Assembly (NCBI RefSeq): GCF_001941945.1
Contig: NZ_CP015583.1
Span: forward strand, 2,797,501 to 2,861,500
Direction of reading: 5' to 3'
Source: Roseomonas gilardii
GTDB taxonomy: Bacteria > Pseudomonadota > Alphaproteobacteria > Acetobacterales > Acetobacteraceae
DNA: 64,000 bases
The notes beneath the pieces are model-generated. The model made no database searches. It was not told the DNA's origin and saw nothing but the letters and a program-made list of their open reading frames with translations. This document shows positions 1-8,662 of this stretch, in pieces. Position numbers and translations under genes: made by a program. Within the stretch, counting starts at the first letter, position 1, and every line of letters starts with the position of its first letter.

Positions 1-352
1 CGCGCTCCGCGAAAAGGGCGAGGTGGCAGGGTGCCTCCTCCAGCCCCGCGAGCTTCAGCCGGGCGTAGAGGCCGGCCCTTTCTTCCGTCTGCCCGGCCAG
101 GGCCAGGGCGTTGCAGCGGGCGAAATCCGCCCGGATCGCCGCGCGCCGCGCCGTGTCCTCCACCGTGACGAAGCGCCAGGGCTGGCTCAGCCCGACCGAG
201 GGGGCGAGGTTCGCCTGTTCCAGCAGGCGCTCCAGCAACCCATCCGGCAGCGGGTCGCGGCGGAAATGGCGCACATCCCGCCGCCAGCGGAACAGGGCCG
301 CCAGTTCCGCCCGGAAGGCATCGTCGAAACGGGGCGCGTCGGCTCTGGGCAT
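1..352 (-). CDS. bluB: 5,6-dimethylbenzimidazole synthase BluB (3' part missing)
   Basis: BluB is a nitroreductase-fold flavoenzyme that splits FMNH2 to make 5,6-dimethylbenzimidazole, the lower ligand of vitamin B12. Only the first 117 codons lie in the window; the rest runs off the left edge. The N-terminus has the family block RRDVRHF, then DPLP, then the FMN-binding stretch APSVGLSQPWRFV at about residues 53-65. It starts at the ATG 98 bases beyond the stop of the AbrB gene, so it could be read with it. No cobalamin riboswitch core was found in that gap. The family call rests on these motifs; a less specific nitroreductase is the alternative. Confidence 0.87.
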   Translation of the reverse strand, partial: MPRADAPRFDDAFRAELAALFRWRRDVRHFRRDPLPDGLLERLLEQANLAPSVGLSQPWRFVTVEDTARRAAIRADFARCNALALAGQTEERAGLYARLKLAGLEEAPCHLALFAER

Positions 353-450
353 GGCGGGGCTTCTACGCCCTCCGCCGGGGCATCTCCAGGGCGCGTCATG
401 GGGTCTGCCGGCGTGCGGCCGCCCCATCGGCCCCGCGCGCAAGACCGGTA

Positions 451-1560
451 TCAGACCACCGGAACGTCCCGCATCCCGCCATGGCGGGCGACCAGCCGGG
501 CGATGACCGGGCCGAGCAGGATCACGATCACCAGCCGGATCGCCTGGAGGGCCATGACGAAGGAGAGGTCCACCTGGCTGGAAGCGGCGATCACCGCCAC
601 GGAATCGATCCCGCCCGGGCTGGTGGCGAGGTAGGCGGTCAGCGGGTCGATGCCGACCAGATGCGTCAGCAGCGCCGCCAGCCCGCCGCAGAAGCCCATC
701 AGCAGCAGGATCGAGACGGCGATGCGCGGCATGGCGCGCAGCGCGTGCATCAGCACGGCACGGGTGAAGCTGAGACCGATGCGCCAGCCCAGCACGGCGT
801 AGCTGATGGCCAGGAGCCATTCGGGAAGCTGGATGTCCAGCAGGCCGGTGGCGTGCAGCGCCGCCCCGATCAGCATCGGCACCAGCAGCGGTCCGGCGGG
901 GATGCGCGACCACTGCCCCAGGAAGCCGCCGCCGAAGGCCAGCAGCAGCGTGCCGGTGAAGGAGAAGGGATCGAGCGCCGGGAACCAGGCGATGGCGGGC
1001 GCCTGGGCGCCGGAGGTATCCACCCATATCCGCGCGATCAGCGAGGCCGCGATCGCCACGAAGGCCACCCGCAGATACTGCATGAAGGCCACCAGCCGGG
1101 CATCGGCGCCGAAGGCCTGGGCCATCAGCACCATGGCCGAGGCGGCGCCGGGGGTGGAGCCCCAGACCGCGGTGGTGCCCGGCAACACGCCCCAGCGGCT
1201 CATCAGGAAGCCCAGCACGCTGCTGGCCGCCAGGGTGGACAGCACCACGCCCAGGAAGAGCGGCCAGTCGGACAGGAAGGTCTGGATGATCTCGGCAGTG
1301 ATGGAGACCGCCACCAGCGCGCCGACCACGCCCTGCACCCCGGTGAAGGCGAATTTCGGCATGCGCAGCGCGGCGCCGCCCACCGCCACCAGGATCGCCG
1401 CCACCATGGGGCCGAGCAGCAGGGAGGCCGGCAGGCCGGTGGTCATCAGCCCCCCGGACAGCACCACCGAGAGGAGCACGAGCACCGCCCAGGATGCCGG
1501 CACCGGCAGCCCGCTCAACAGGCCCTTGGAGGTCGGGGGGGAAGCCTGCTGGCGTGTCAC
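451..1560 (-). CDS. AbrB-family integral membrane protein
   Basis: A 369-residue very hydrophobic protein with about ten predicted membrane segments. Motifs typical of the membrane AbrB family (often labelled putative ammonia monooxygenase or AbrB duplication) occur twice, as in the duplicated family: GLPASLLLGPM near residue 42 and GPLLVPMLIGA in the second half, each followed by a similar run of helices. TPGAASAM and TSPGGIDS also look like a duplicated pair. The substrate of the family is not known, and the old monooxygenase label is unsupported. The start is a GTG with no strong ribosome-binding site. The gene follows glmS on the same strand and precedes bluB. Confidence 0.8.
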   Translation of the reverse strand: MTRQQASPPTSKGLLSGLPVPASWAVLVLLSVVLSGGLMTTGLPASLLLGPMVAAILVAVGGAALRMPKFAFTGVQGVVGALVAVSITAEIIQTFLSDWPLFLGVVLSTLAASSVLGFLMSRWGVLPGTTAVWGSTPGAASAMVLMAQAFGADARLVAFMQYLRVAFVAIAASLIARIWVDTSGAQAPAIAWFPALDPFSFTGTLLLAFGGGFLGQWSRIPAGPLLVPMLIGAALHATGLLDIQLPEWLLAISYAVLGWRIGLSFTRAVLMHALRAMPRIAVSILLLMGFCGGLAALLTHLVGIDPLTAYLATSPGGIDSVAVIAASSQVDLSFVMALQAIRLVIVILLGPVIARLVARHGGMRDVPVV

Positions 1561-1622
1561 GTCGGGTCAGCCTTTTTCATTTTCGTCCAGGCCCCCGCCC
1601 GGCCAGTGGGGGCCGGTCCGGC

Positions 1623-3446
1623 CTACTCCACCGTCACCGCCTTGGCGAGGTTACGCGGCTGGTCCACGTCGGTGCCCTTCAGCACGGCGACGTGATAGGC
1701 CAGCATCTGGACCGGGATCGCGTGCAGGATCGGTGCCACGAAGGGATCGACCGTCGGCAGCACCACCACGCGCTCGGCGAAGCGGCGCAGCACCGGCGCC
1801 CCCGCCGCATCGGTGAAGGCGATGATCCGCCCGCCGCGCGCCGCCGCCTCCTGGAGGTTGGAGGCCGTCTTCTCGAAGAGCGGCCCGCCGGGGCAGAGGG
1901 CGATCACCGGCACGGCGGGATCGATCAGCGCGATCGGCCCGTGCTTCATCTCGCCCGCCGCATAGCCCTCGGCATGGATGTAGGACAGCTCCTTGAGCTT
2001 CAGCGCGCCTTCCATGGCGATGGGGAAGAGCGAGCCGCGCGCCAGGTAGAGCACGTCCCGCGCCTTCGCCACCTCGGCGGCCACCGCCTCGATCTCGCTG
2101 GAATCCTCCAGCAGCCGCGCGGCGTGCTCCGGCACCTCCAGCAGCGCGGCGGTGAGGCGCGTTTCCTCGGCGGCGGTGAGCGTGCCGCGCGCCCGGGCGA
2201 AGCCGATGGCCATGCAGGCCAGCACGGAAAGCTGGGCGGTGAAGGCCTTGGTCGAGGCGACGCCGATCTCCGGCCCCGCCACGGTCAGCAGGGTGGCATC
2301 CGCGTCGCGCGACATGCTGCTCTCGGGCACGTTGACCACGGCGAGGGCAGACTGCCCCTGCCCACGCAGCAGCCGCATGGCGGCCAGCGTGTCCGCCGTC
2401 TCGCCGGACTGGGACACGAAGAGCGCGGCGCCGCCCTCGGGCACCGGCGGGTCGCGGTAGCGCAGCTCGCTCGCCACGTCGGAATCCACCGCCAGCCGTG
2501 CCAGGGATTCGATCCAGTAGCGGCCGACCTGCGCCGCCAGGAAGGCGGAGCCGCAGCCCGAGATCCAGAGGCGCGGCAGGTGGGTGGGATCGAAGGGCAG
2601 CGGCGGCAGCGACACGGCGCGGGAGCCCGGATCGACATACTGGTGGAGCGTGTCGCCGATCACCACCGGGTGCTCGTGCAGCTCCTTCTCCATGAAGTGG
2701 CGGTAGTTGCCCTTGCCGACCGCCGCGCCGGAGAAGGCGGTGGTCTTCACCGCCCGTTCCGCCGGCCGGTCCTGCGCGTCGAAGAAGTGCGCCGCGTGGT
2801 CGGAGACGACGACCCAGTCGCCTTCCTCCAGATAGGCGATGCGGCGGGTCAGCGGCGCCAGCGCCAGGGCGTCGGAGCCGACGAACATCTCGCCCTCGCC
2901 ATAGCCCACGGCCAGCGGCGCGCCCTGCCGCGCGGCCAGCAGCTTGCGCGGGTGCCCGGCGAAGATCGCGGCCAGGGCGAAGGCGCCCCGCACCCGCTTC
3001 AGCGCGTTGGAGAAGGCCTCCTCCGGCCCCTGCCCTTCGGCCAGGTTGCGGTCGAGCAGCCGGGCGAAGGTCTCGGTGTCCGTCTCCGTTTCGAAGATGG
3101 CGCCCTGCGCCTCCAGCTCGGCGCGCAGCTCGGCATGGTTCTCGATGATGCCGTTATGCACCACGGAGACGCGCTTCGTGCCGTGCGGATGGGCGTTGCG
3201 CTCGGTCGGCGCGCCATGCGTCGCCCAGCGCGTGTGGCCGATGCCGGTGCGGCCTTCCAGCGGCTCGCGCTCCAGCACATGGGCGAGGTTCACCAGCTTG
3301 CCCTCGGCCCGGCGCCGGTCGATATGGCCGTTGACCAGCGTGGCGATGCCGGCGCTGTCGTAGCCCCGGTATTCGAGGCGGCGCAGCGCCTCCAGCAGGC
3401 GCGGGGCGGCGTCCTGCTGCCCCACCACACCGACGATGCCGCACAT
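1623..3446 (-). CDS. glmS: Glutamine--fructose-6-phosphate aminotransferase (isomerizing)
   Basis: Makes glucosamine-6-phosphate from fructose-6-phosphate and glutamine, the first step toward UDP-GlcNAc for peptidoglycan and LPS. The 607 residues match the usual length. The start is the ATG giving MCGIVGVVG, because Cys2 must become the free N-terminal nucleophile; the frame stays open for 34 codons upstream but that would bury the cysteine. The N-terminal glutaminase half has GHTRWATHG and HNGIIENH; the C-terminal half has two SIS domains (SGCGSA, SQSGETADT) and ends in the family's LAKAVTVE. The ATG lies one base past the glmU stop, so the two genes form a tight operon with pathway order preserved. 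Confidence 0.97.
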   Translation of the reverse strand: MCGIVGVVGQQDAAPRLLEALRRLEYRGYDSAGIATLVNGHIDRRRAEGKLVNLAHVLEREPLEGRTGIGHTRWATHGAPTERNAHPHGTKRVSVVHNGIIENHAELRAELEAQGAIFETETDTETFARLLDRNLAEGQGPEEAFSNALKRVRGAFALAAIFAGHPRKLLAARQGAPLAVGYGEGEMFVGSDALALAPLTRRIAYLEEGDWVVVSDHAAHFFDAQDRPAERAVKTTAFSGAAVGKGNYRHFMEKELHEHPVVIGDTLHQYVDPGSRAVSLPPLPFDPTHLPRLWISGCGSAFLAAQVGRYWIESLARLAVDSDVASELRYRDPPVPEGGAALFVSQSGETADTLAAMRLLRGQGQSALAVVNVPESSMSRDADATLLTVAGPEIGVASTKAFTAQLSVLACMAIGFARARGTLTAAEETRLTAALLEVPEHAARLLEDSSEIEAVAAEVAKARDVLYLARGSLFPIAMEGALKLKELSYIHAEGYAAGEMKHGPIALIDPAVPVIALCPGGPLFEKTASNLQEAAARGGRIIAFTDAAGAPVLRRFAERVVVLPTVDPFVAPILHAIPVQMLAYHVAVLKGTDVDQPRNLAKAVTVE

Positions 3447-3447
3447 T

Positions 3448-4773
3448 CTAGCGCTTCTCCTTGCGCCGGCTGGCGCGGAAGGCCGCCGCCATGCCGGGCT
3501 TCTCTTCCTGGCGGGCGCGGCCGAAGACCATGGCATCCGGCGCCACATCCGCCGTCACCGTGCTGCCCGCCGCGACGAAGGCGCCGTCGCCCAGGGCGAG
3601 GGGCGCGACCAGCGTGCTGTTGGAGCCGATGAAGCTGCCCGCGCCGATGCGGGTGCGGTGCTTGGCGAAGCCGTCGTAATTGCAGGTGATGGTGCCGGCC
3701 CCGATATTGGCGCCCGCCCCGATCGCGGCATCGCCGAGATAGGAGAGATGGTTCGCCTTGGCGCCCTCGCCAAGCACGGCGTTCTTCAGCTCGACGAAAT
3801 TGCCGACATGGGCGCCCTTCTCCACCACCGCGCCGGGGCGCAGGCGGGCGAAGGGGCCGATCACCGCATCCCGCCGCACGGTGCAGCCTTCCAGGTGGGA
3901 GAAGGCGCGGATCTCGACCCCGTCCTCCACCGTCACGCCCGGGCCAAAGACCACGTCCGGCCCCACCGTGACATCGCGGCCCAGAACCGTGTCATGGCAG
4001 AGGGTCACGCTGTCCGGCCGGATCAGCGTGGCGCCGTTCTCCATGGCGGCGAGGCGCAGGCGGGCCTGCACCGTGGCCTCGGCCCCGGCCAGCTCGGCGC
4101 GGCTGTTCACGCCGCGGCATTCGGCCTCGCTGCCCTCCACTGCCACGGCGCGGCGGCCATCGGCGCGGCACAGGGCGACGAGGTCGGTCAGGTAGTATTC
4201 CCCGGCGGCGTTGTCGTTGCGCACCCGGCGCAGCCAGGGGAAGAGGTCCGTGCCGGCGGCGCAGACCACGCCGGCATTGCACAGGCCGACCACCCGCTCC
4301 TCCTCGGTGGCGTCCTTGAACTCCACGATGCGGGCGATGCCGCCATCCGGATGCGGCAGCACGCGGCCGTAGCGCGCCGGATCGGCCGGGCGCATGGCCA
4401 GCAGGGCGAGGTCCGCCCCTTCCCGCCGCGCCGCCTGCAGGCGCCGCATGGTGTCCGCCGTGATCAGCGGGTTGTCGGCGTAGAGGACGGCGACATCGCC
4501 CTCGAACCCTTCCAGCACCGTGGCGGCCTGGAGCGCGGCATGGGCGGTGCCCAGGCGTTCCTCCTGCACCACGCAGGGATAGGGGTCGGCCAGCTCGGCC
4601 ACCGCCTGCATCTCCGGCCCGACCACCACCACGATGTGGTCGAAGGCGTCCTCGCAGGCGGCGATCAGGTGGCTGAGCATGGGCCGGCCCGCCAGCGGGT
4701 GGAGGGCCTTGGGAAGGCTGGAACGCATCCGCGTCCCGAGACCGGCGGCGAGAAGAATGGCGGCGGAGGGCAT
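3448..4773 (-). CDS. glmU: Bifunctional UDP-GlcNAc pyrophosphorylase / GlcN-1-P acetyltransferase
   Basis: Catalyses the last two steps to UDP-N-acetylglucosamine. The N-terminal uridylyltransferase domain has LAAGLGTRM and the catalytic LPK lysine within the first 25 residues, then QEERLGTAHA. The C-terminal half (from about residue 245) is a left-handed beta helix of hexapeptide repeats with the acetyltransferase residues in SYLGDA and NYDGF. At 441 residues it is slightly shorter than E. coli GlmU (456), mostly at the C-terminal tail, which is normal for alphaproteobacteria. It is upstream of and almost touching glmS. Confidence 0.96.
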   Translation of the reverse strand: MPSAAILLAAGLGTRMRSSLPKALHPLAGRPMLSHLIAACEDAFDHIVVVVGPEMQAVAELADPYPCVVQEERLGTAHAALQAATVLEGFEGDVAVLYADNPLITADTMRRLQAARREGADLALLAMRPADPARYGRVLPHPDGGIARIVEFKDATEEERVVGLCNAGVVCAAGTDLFPWLRRVRNDNAAGEYYLTDLVALCRADGRRAVAVEGSEAECRGVNSRAELAGAEATVQARLRLAAMENGATLIRPDSVTLCHDTVLGRDVTVGPDVVFGPGVTVEDGVEIRAFSHLEGCTVRRDAVIGPFARLRPGAVVEKGAHVGNFVELKNAVLGEGAKANHLSYLGDAAIGAGANIGAGTITCNYDGFAKHRTRIGAGSFIGSNSTLVAPLALGDGAFVAAGSTVTADVAPDAMVFGRARQEEKPGMAAAFRASRRKEKR

Positions 4774-4895
4774 CTTGGCCCATGGACCTAGCCCCCGCCC
4801 CCCGCCCCGTCCAGCACCGGGGGCGCCACTGAGGTTTCAAACCTTGTTGCCGGCTGTGACGGGCGGCGGGCCCTGGCCCCCCGCCCGCGCGGCGG

Positions 4896-5309
4896 TCAGC
4901 GCGCGAAGACGCTCTCGAAGTCCCGGAAGCCCTTCACCTCGATCGGATTGCCGCTCGGGTCGAAGAAGAACATCGTCCGCTGCTCGCCCGGTTCGCCCTC
5001 GAAGCGCACGACCGGCGGGATGTCGAAGGCGATGCCTCCGTCCCGCAGCCGGCCGGCCAGGGCGAACCAGTCCTCCAGCGGCAGCACCACGCCGAGATGC
5101 GGCATCATCACCATGTGGTCGCCGACCCTGCCGGTGCGGGTGACCTCGAAGGGCTTGCCCAGGTGCAGCGAGATCTGGTGGCCGAAGAAGTCGAAATCGA
5201 CCCAGGTGTCGGTGGAGCGGCCCTCCTCGCAGCCCAGCACGCCGCCATAGAAACGGCGGGCTTCGTCGAGATCGGTCACATGATAGGCCAGATGGAACAG
5301 GGACTTCAC
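4896..5309 (-). CDS. VOC-family (glyoxalase/dioxygenase-like) protein
   Basis: A 137-residue single vicinal-oxygen-chelate protein made of two beta-alpha-beta-beta-beta modules. Likely metal ligands are the His in FHLAYHV near the N-terminus, the His in GDHMVMM and a Glu in PIEVKG near the C-terminus. The start is a GTG preceded by an AGGAG box six bases upstream; a longer reading frame exists but its upstream part has no such signal. Family members include glyoxalases, ring-cleaving dioxygenases and resistance proteins, and the sequence does not decide between them. It diverges from the phosphatase gene to its right. Confidence 0.78.
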   Translation of the reverse strand: MKSLFHLAYHVTDLDEARRFYGGVLGCEEGRSTDTWVDFDFFGHQISLHLGKPFEVTRTGRVGDHMVMMPHLGVVLPLEDWFALAGRLRDGGIAFDIPPVVRFEGEPGEQRTMFFFDPSGNPIEVKGFRDFESVFAR

Positions 5310-5520
5310 GGTCGGCTCCTGGATCGGTCGCAGTGGCGGCGCCCCTGCCCGTCCGGGTGCCCCGGCGGGAGGGATCGGGTTCACGGCGCCTGAATAGCCC
5401 GCCACGCCATCCCCGCCAGCCCCGGGGGTTTTTCCCAAAGGGGGATTTTCCCAGGGGCGCATGGCAGCGGCGGTTTCCGGTGCCGAGACGCGGCCTTCCC
5501 GCCCGGCTAGGCTTCGTCGC

Positions 5521-6183
5521 ATGGAACGTATCTGCCTTCTCGACCTCGACGGCACGCTGATCGACAGCGCGGCCGATATCCGCGACGCGCTGAACCGGCT
5601 GATGGCCCGGCGCGGCCTGCCCGGCTTCGCCATGCCGGAGGTCCACCGCATGATCGGCGATGGCGTGGCGGTGCTGGTGCGGCGGGCTCTGGAGGCGCGT
5701 GGCCAGCCCTTCGACCCGGCGGCCCTGGCCGAGTTCGTGCCGGACTACGAGGCCCATGCGAACGACCGGACTGCGCCTTTCGCGGGCGTGCCGGAGGCGC
5801 TGGCCGAGCTGCGCAGGGCGGGCTGGCGCCTTGCCGTCTGCACCAACAAGCCGGTCGCGGCGGCGCGGCTGATCCTGGAGCATCTGGGCCTCGCGCCGCT
5901 GGTCGATGCGCTGGCGGGCGGCGACAGCTTCCCGGTGCGCAAGCCCGATCCGGGCCACCTGCTAGGCACGCTGCGGCTGATGGGCGTGGCGGCGGAAGGT
6001 TCCGCCCCGCCGGGCGTGGTGATGGTGGGCGACCATGCCAACGACATCCGCTCCGCGCGCGGCGCGGGGGCGGCGCCGGTCTTCGCGGCCTGGGGCTATG
6101 GCCTCCCCGAAATGGCGGATGGCGCCCCGGTGGTCACAAGCCCGGCGGAGCTGCCGCCGCTCCTGGCGCGGATGGCGGGTTGA
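5521..6183 (+). CDS. gph: Phosphoglycolate phosphatase (HAD superfamily)
   Basis: A 220-residue HAD hydrolase that probably removes phosphate from 2-phosphoglycolate, a by-product of DNA repair or oxygenase activity. Motif I is DLDGTLIDS at residues 8-16, motif II the CTNK region, motif III the RKPDPGHL lysine, and motif IV GDHANDI in place of the usual GDSxxD. The start is the ATG giving MERICLLDLD; an in-frame start 20 codons earlier lacks conserved sequence. Substrate assignment is by family resemblance and other HAD substrates are possible. It converges with the DUF3108 gene, only ten bases apart. Confidence 0.85.
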   Translation: MERICLLDLDGTLIDSAADIRDALNRLMARRGLPGFAMPEVHRMIGDGVAVLVRRALEARGQPFDPAALAEFVPDYEAHANDRTAPFAGVPEALAELRRAGWRLAVCTNKPVAAARLILEHLGLAPLVDALAGGDSFPVRKPDPGHLLGTLRLMGVAAEGSAPPGVVMVGDHANDIRSARGAGAAPVFAAWGYGLPEMADGAPVVTSPAELPPLLARMAG

Positions 6184-6193
6184 CCGCGCCGGG

Positions 6194-7066
6194 TCAGCGC
6201 TGGGCGGCCAGGGAGGACGCTTCGCTCACCCGCACGAGGCTGACCGTGGTCTGCCCGAACCAGCGGTTGGGAATCTCCAGCCGCACGGGCAGGAACGGAC
6301 CGCCGGGGTGGACCTGGGCGAGCCAGGCATCGCCTTCCTGCAGGCGCTGACGCTCGGCCGGGCTGTCATCCAGCTTGAAGCCATGCGTCAGCCGGCCGCT
6401 GAAATGGCAATGCAGGGCCCGGCCGGGCCAGTTGCCCGAGAGCATCTCCCACCCCAGGGTCCGGGCCGACAGCTCGCTGCGGCGGCGCCCGTCGAAGACC
6501 GCCGCCTGGGCCTCGCAGCGCCCGCTGTCCCGCACCTGGCGGAGCAGGGTCGCCACCGCCGTCAGGCTGTCCATGGTGCCGCGCTGGGCCGCGGCGGGCA
6601 CCGGCTCGCGCTCATCCGTGTCCAGCGGCGGCAGAAGCTGGCGCAGCACCGGCTGGCCGTCCAGGTAATCCACGACCGTGCTGCGCTGCTCCCCGCCCCA
6701 GACACCCTGGGCGACATAGCGCCGGGGCTGTGGTCGGCCGTCGGCCCAGTTCCCGGTCGCGCGGGTGGTCATGGTGCCGCTGCGGAAGAGCGAGGCCACG
6801 CCGCGCATATGGGTGCGGATCTCCAGCACATAGCCACCCGACGAATCGGACAGGTCGAAGCTGGCCTCGATATCCATCACGGTCAGCCCGGCGGCCCGGA
6901 CCACGTAGCTGGCCTTCATGGGCTGGGCGCGGGCCGGCGCGGCGGCCAGGAGGAGCGACAGGCCCGCCAGAAGAGCGGCCGGGAGGATGGCCAGACGGCC
7001 CCGCCATGAGGCGTCCCGGGAAACGTCCCCGCAGATGGCGCGCGGGAAGACAGGAGCTGTCCGCAT
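6194..7066 (-). CDS. DUF3108 exported protein
   Basis: A 290-residue protein with a long N-terminal leader ending in APARAQ, suggesting export to the periplasm, then a DUF3108 domain of alternating beta strands. Family function is unknown; members are common next to envelope genes. The ATG at 7066 was chosen because a GGAGG box sits seven bases upstream; three further in-frame ATG codons upstream lack such a signal. The leader has an unusually long polar stretch (about 25 residues) before the hydrophobic core, so the real start could be a little later. Confidence 0.72.
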   Translation of the reverse strand: MRTAPVFPRAICGDVSRDASWRGRLAILPAALLAGLSLLLAAAPARAQPMKASYVVRAAGLTVMDIEASFDLSDSSGGYVLEIRTHMRGVASLFRSGTMTTRATGNWADGRPQPRRYVAQGVWGGEQRSTVVDYLDGQPVLRQLLPPLDTDEREPVPAAAQRGTMDSLTAVATLLRQVRDSGRCEAQAAVFDGRRRSELSARTLGWEMLSGNWPGRALHCHFSGRLTHGFKLDDSPAERQRLQEGDAWLAQVHPGGPFLPVRLEIPNRWFGQTTVSLVRVSEASSLAAQR

Positions 7067-7158
7067 CCAGGAGCCTCCGGTTGGCGAGGCCCTCATATCG
7101 TGGGCCATCCCCCCGTTGACACCCCCGGCGAGGGAGGATAGTTGAGCGCCCACAGCCT

Positions 7159-7233
7159 GGGTGCGTAGCTCAGCGGGAGAGCACTGCCTTCACACGGCAG
7201 GGGTCACAGGTTCAATCCCTGTCGCACCCACCA
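7159..7233 (+). tRNA. tRNA-Val (anticodon CAC)
   Basis: The complete cloverleaf reads directly: acceptor stem GGGTGCG pairs with CGCACCC, D arm GCTC/GAGC, anticodon stem CTGCC/GGCAG around the loop TTCACAC (anticodon CAC, reading GTG), and T arm ACAGG-TTCAATC-CCTGT. The discriminator is A and CCA is encoded. No duplicate of its 3' end was noticed nearby, so there is no sign of an integrated element using it as an attachment site. Confidence 0.97.
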
Positions 7234-7394
7234 GGCTGCTCCCCTTTCAATCAGCAGTTCAAGCCAAACGTCGCCCGATGCGCGCGGCTGCCGTTGTGTC
7301 CGCATGTCTGGCCTACGCGGGGTGTGTTCCAGCGCACAGACAGGATGGACCAGCCGTCTAGTTTCTTCTCCACTATCAGTCGGGAGAGGGCGGC

Positions 7395-7544
7395 ATGCCG
7401 ATGTCGGAGAGGGGTGTGGCGGAGCCGGGAGAGGTGTCCTCTGGCGGCCGTGCCGTGTCCAGGGGCATCAGCCTGTTGATCCACTCGGCCCCGCTCTGCC
7501 TGTGCGCGATCCTGGGGCTGCTCTGGCTGATAGGTGGCCGCTAG
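7395..7544 (+). CDS. Possible small membrane protein (49 aa)
   Basis: A 49-codon reading frame from ATG to TAG, preceded by a purine-rich GGGAGAGGG box five bases before the start. The first 24 residues are polar; residues 25-46 (ISLLIH... to ...LLWLIG) are one hydrophobic segment with two cysteines, followed by GGR, which fits a single-pass small inner-membrane protein. I do not recognise a family. It lies in a roughly 730-base stretch between tRNA-Val and the isochorismatase gene that has no other convincing gene. Short ORFs arise by chance, so confidence is low. Confidence 0.4.
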   Translation: MPMSERGVAEPGEVSSGGRAVSRGISLLIHSAPLCLCAILGLLWLIGGR

Positions 7545-7829
7545 GGCCGCTTCCTCCCGGGCGAAGGTCGTCGGCCGCCGCAGTCCCCCTCATACGCATG
7601 ATCGGCCATAGCGGGTCCCATGGCTCGCAACGCTTGTCTCGTTGCGGCGCAAAGCGCAGTTCGCGAATTTCGGGCTGGCGGATGCGGGAATGACTGCCGC
7701 CCGGACCCGCCTCCCCTTGCTACTGGCGAGATCAGGTTCTGGCCTTGCGGCCCATTGGACACGGGGATGGATGCATGGTTGCCGGCCTGGCGCCCGGCCC
7801 GCCTTTACCGACAGGAAGCAGCGCGAGGA

Positions 7830-7922
7830 ATGACCGGCGTCAGTTTCGATCTTGGTGAAATGGTCATATTCCTCGTGGCGATCCTTCTGTTCGTGGACAT
7901 CGCCAGAGGAAAGACGGACTAG
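7830..7922 (+). CDS. Possible small membrane protein (30 aa)
   Basis: A 30-codon frame from ATG to TAG, with GAGG close before the ATG. Residues 11-22 (MVIFLVAILLFV) form a short hydrophobic segment followed by the basic/polar end DIARGKTD. The pattern resembles very small inner-membrane peptides that bind larger complexes, but no family is recognised. The 285 bases between it and the 49-codon ORF hold nothing I can support. Confidence 0.3.
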   Translation: MTGVSFDLGEMVIFLVAILLFVDIARGKTD

Positions 7923-7964
7923 CTCCCTTCCATCCCGCAGGCGGGCGCCCGAGCCGGCCTGGCC

Positions 7965-8594
7965 TCAATCCCAGGCGGACAGGATCTCGCCCATCCGGAC
8001 CGTTTCCACCTGCTGCCCGTAGCGCTCCCGGTAGAGCGCCAGCAACGCGTCATGCGTCCGGTCCGAGGATGAGCAGAGCGCATCCGTCGGCAGCACCACG
8101 CGATAGCCGCGGTCCACCGCCCCCAGCACCGCCGCCAGCACGCAGACATCGGTCTCGGCACCGGTGATCACCAGCGTGTCCACGCCACGGGCGCGCAGCC
8201 TTTCCTCCAGCTCCGGTCCACTCCAGGGCGAGTACACCGTCTTGTCCAGCAACTCCCCTGGCGGGACGAAGCGCATGAGCGGCGGCAACAGGTCGATGGC
8301 CCCGGGCGGCAGGGCGTCGAGCCGCATCTCCGACCAGCGCTCGTAGTAGCGCCGCCAGGTCCCCCGCCCCTCGCGCGGCGAGCGCAGCGGAATGAAGCGG
8401 GTGAAGATGGTTTGCTCCGCATGGCGCTCGGCCAGTGCCTCCACGGCGGGCAGGACACGCTCCATCCACGGCGTCTCCCAGGGGCTGCCCTTCGAGAAGA
8501 GGTTCTGCATGTCCACGCAGAGATGCAGGCAGTGGTCGCCAAGCGGCCCGAAGCGCAGGCCGTCCTGCACCCGCGGCATGTCCTCCTGATCCAT
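7965..8594 (-). CDS. Isochorismatase-family cysteine hydrolase
   Basis: A 209-residue hydrolase of the isochorismatase/nicotinamidase superfamily. The catalytic triad can be read: Asp in CVDMQNLF near residue 28, a central Lys in LLDKTVYS, and the nucleophile Cys in GAETDVCVLA near residue 150. Substrates in the family include nicotinamide, isochorismate, ureidoacrylate and carbamoyl-sarcosine; none is decided here. The next gene upstream on the same strand is nadE, 68 bases away. A nicotinamidase role would fit that neighbourhood, but this is only an inference from position. Confidence 0.82.
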   Translation of the reverse strand: MDQEDMPRVQDGLRFGPLGDHCLHLCVDMQNLFSKGSPWETPWMERVLPAVEALAERHAEQTIFTRFIPLRSPREGRGTWRRYYERWSEMRLDALPPGAIDLLPPLMRFVPPGELLDKTVYSPWSGPELEERLRARGVDTLVITGAETDVCVLAAVLGAVDRGYRVVLPTDALCSSSDRTHDALLALYRERYGQQVETVRMGEILSAWD

Positions 8595-8662
8595 GTTTCA
8601 TGGTCCTCCCGCCTTCCGAACGAGCGGCGGGGCGGGAGGATGCGGGCCGGATGGGCGGGAGC

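Noticed and set aside
353-450. B12 riboswitch before bluB
   Set aside because: The 98-base gap is too short and shows no riboswitch core.
1590-1614. GGCCCCC/GGGGGCC hairpin after glmS as terminator
   Set aside because: On the glmS strand it is followed by A-rich, not T-rich, DNA, and the AbrB gene starts soon after; read-through is as likely.
7159-7964. Genomic-island insertion at tRNA-Val
   Set aside because: No integrase, no direct repeat of the tRNA 3' end and no mobile gene follow; the region is short.
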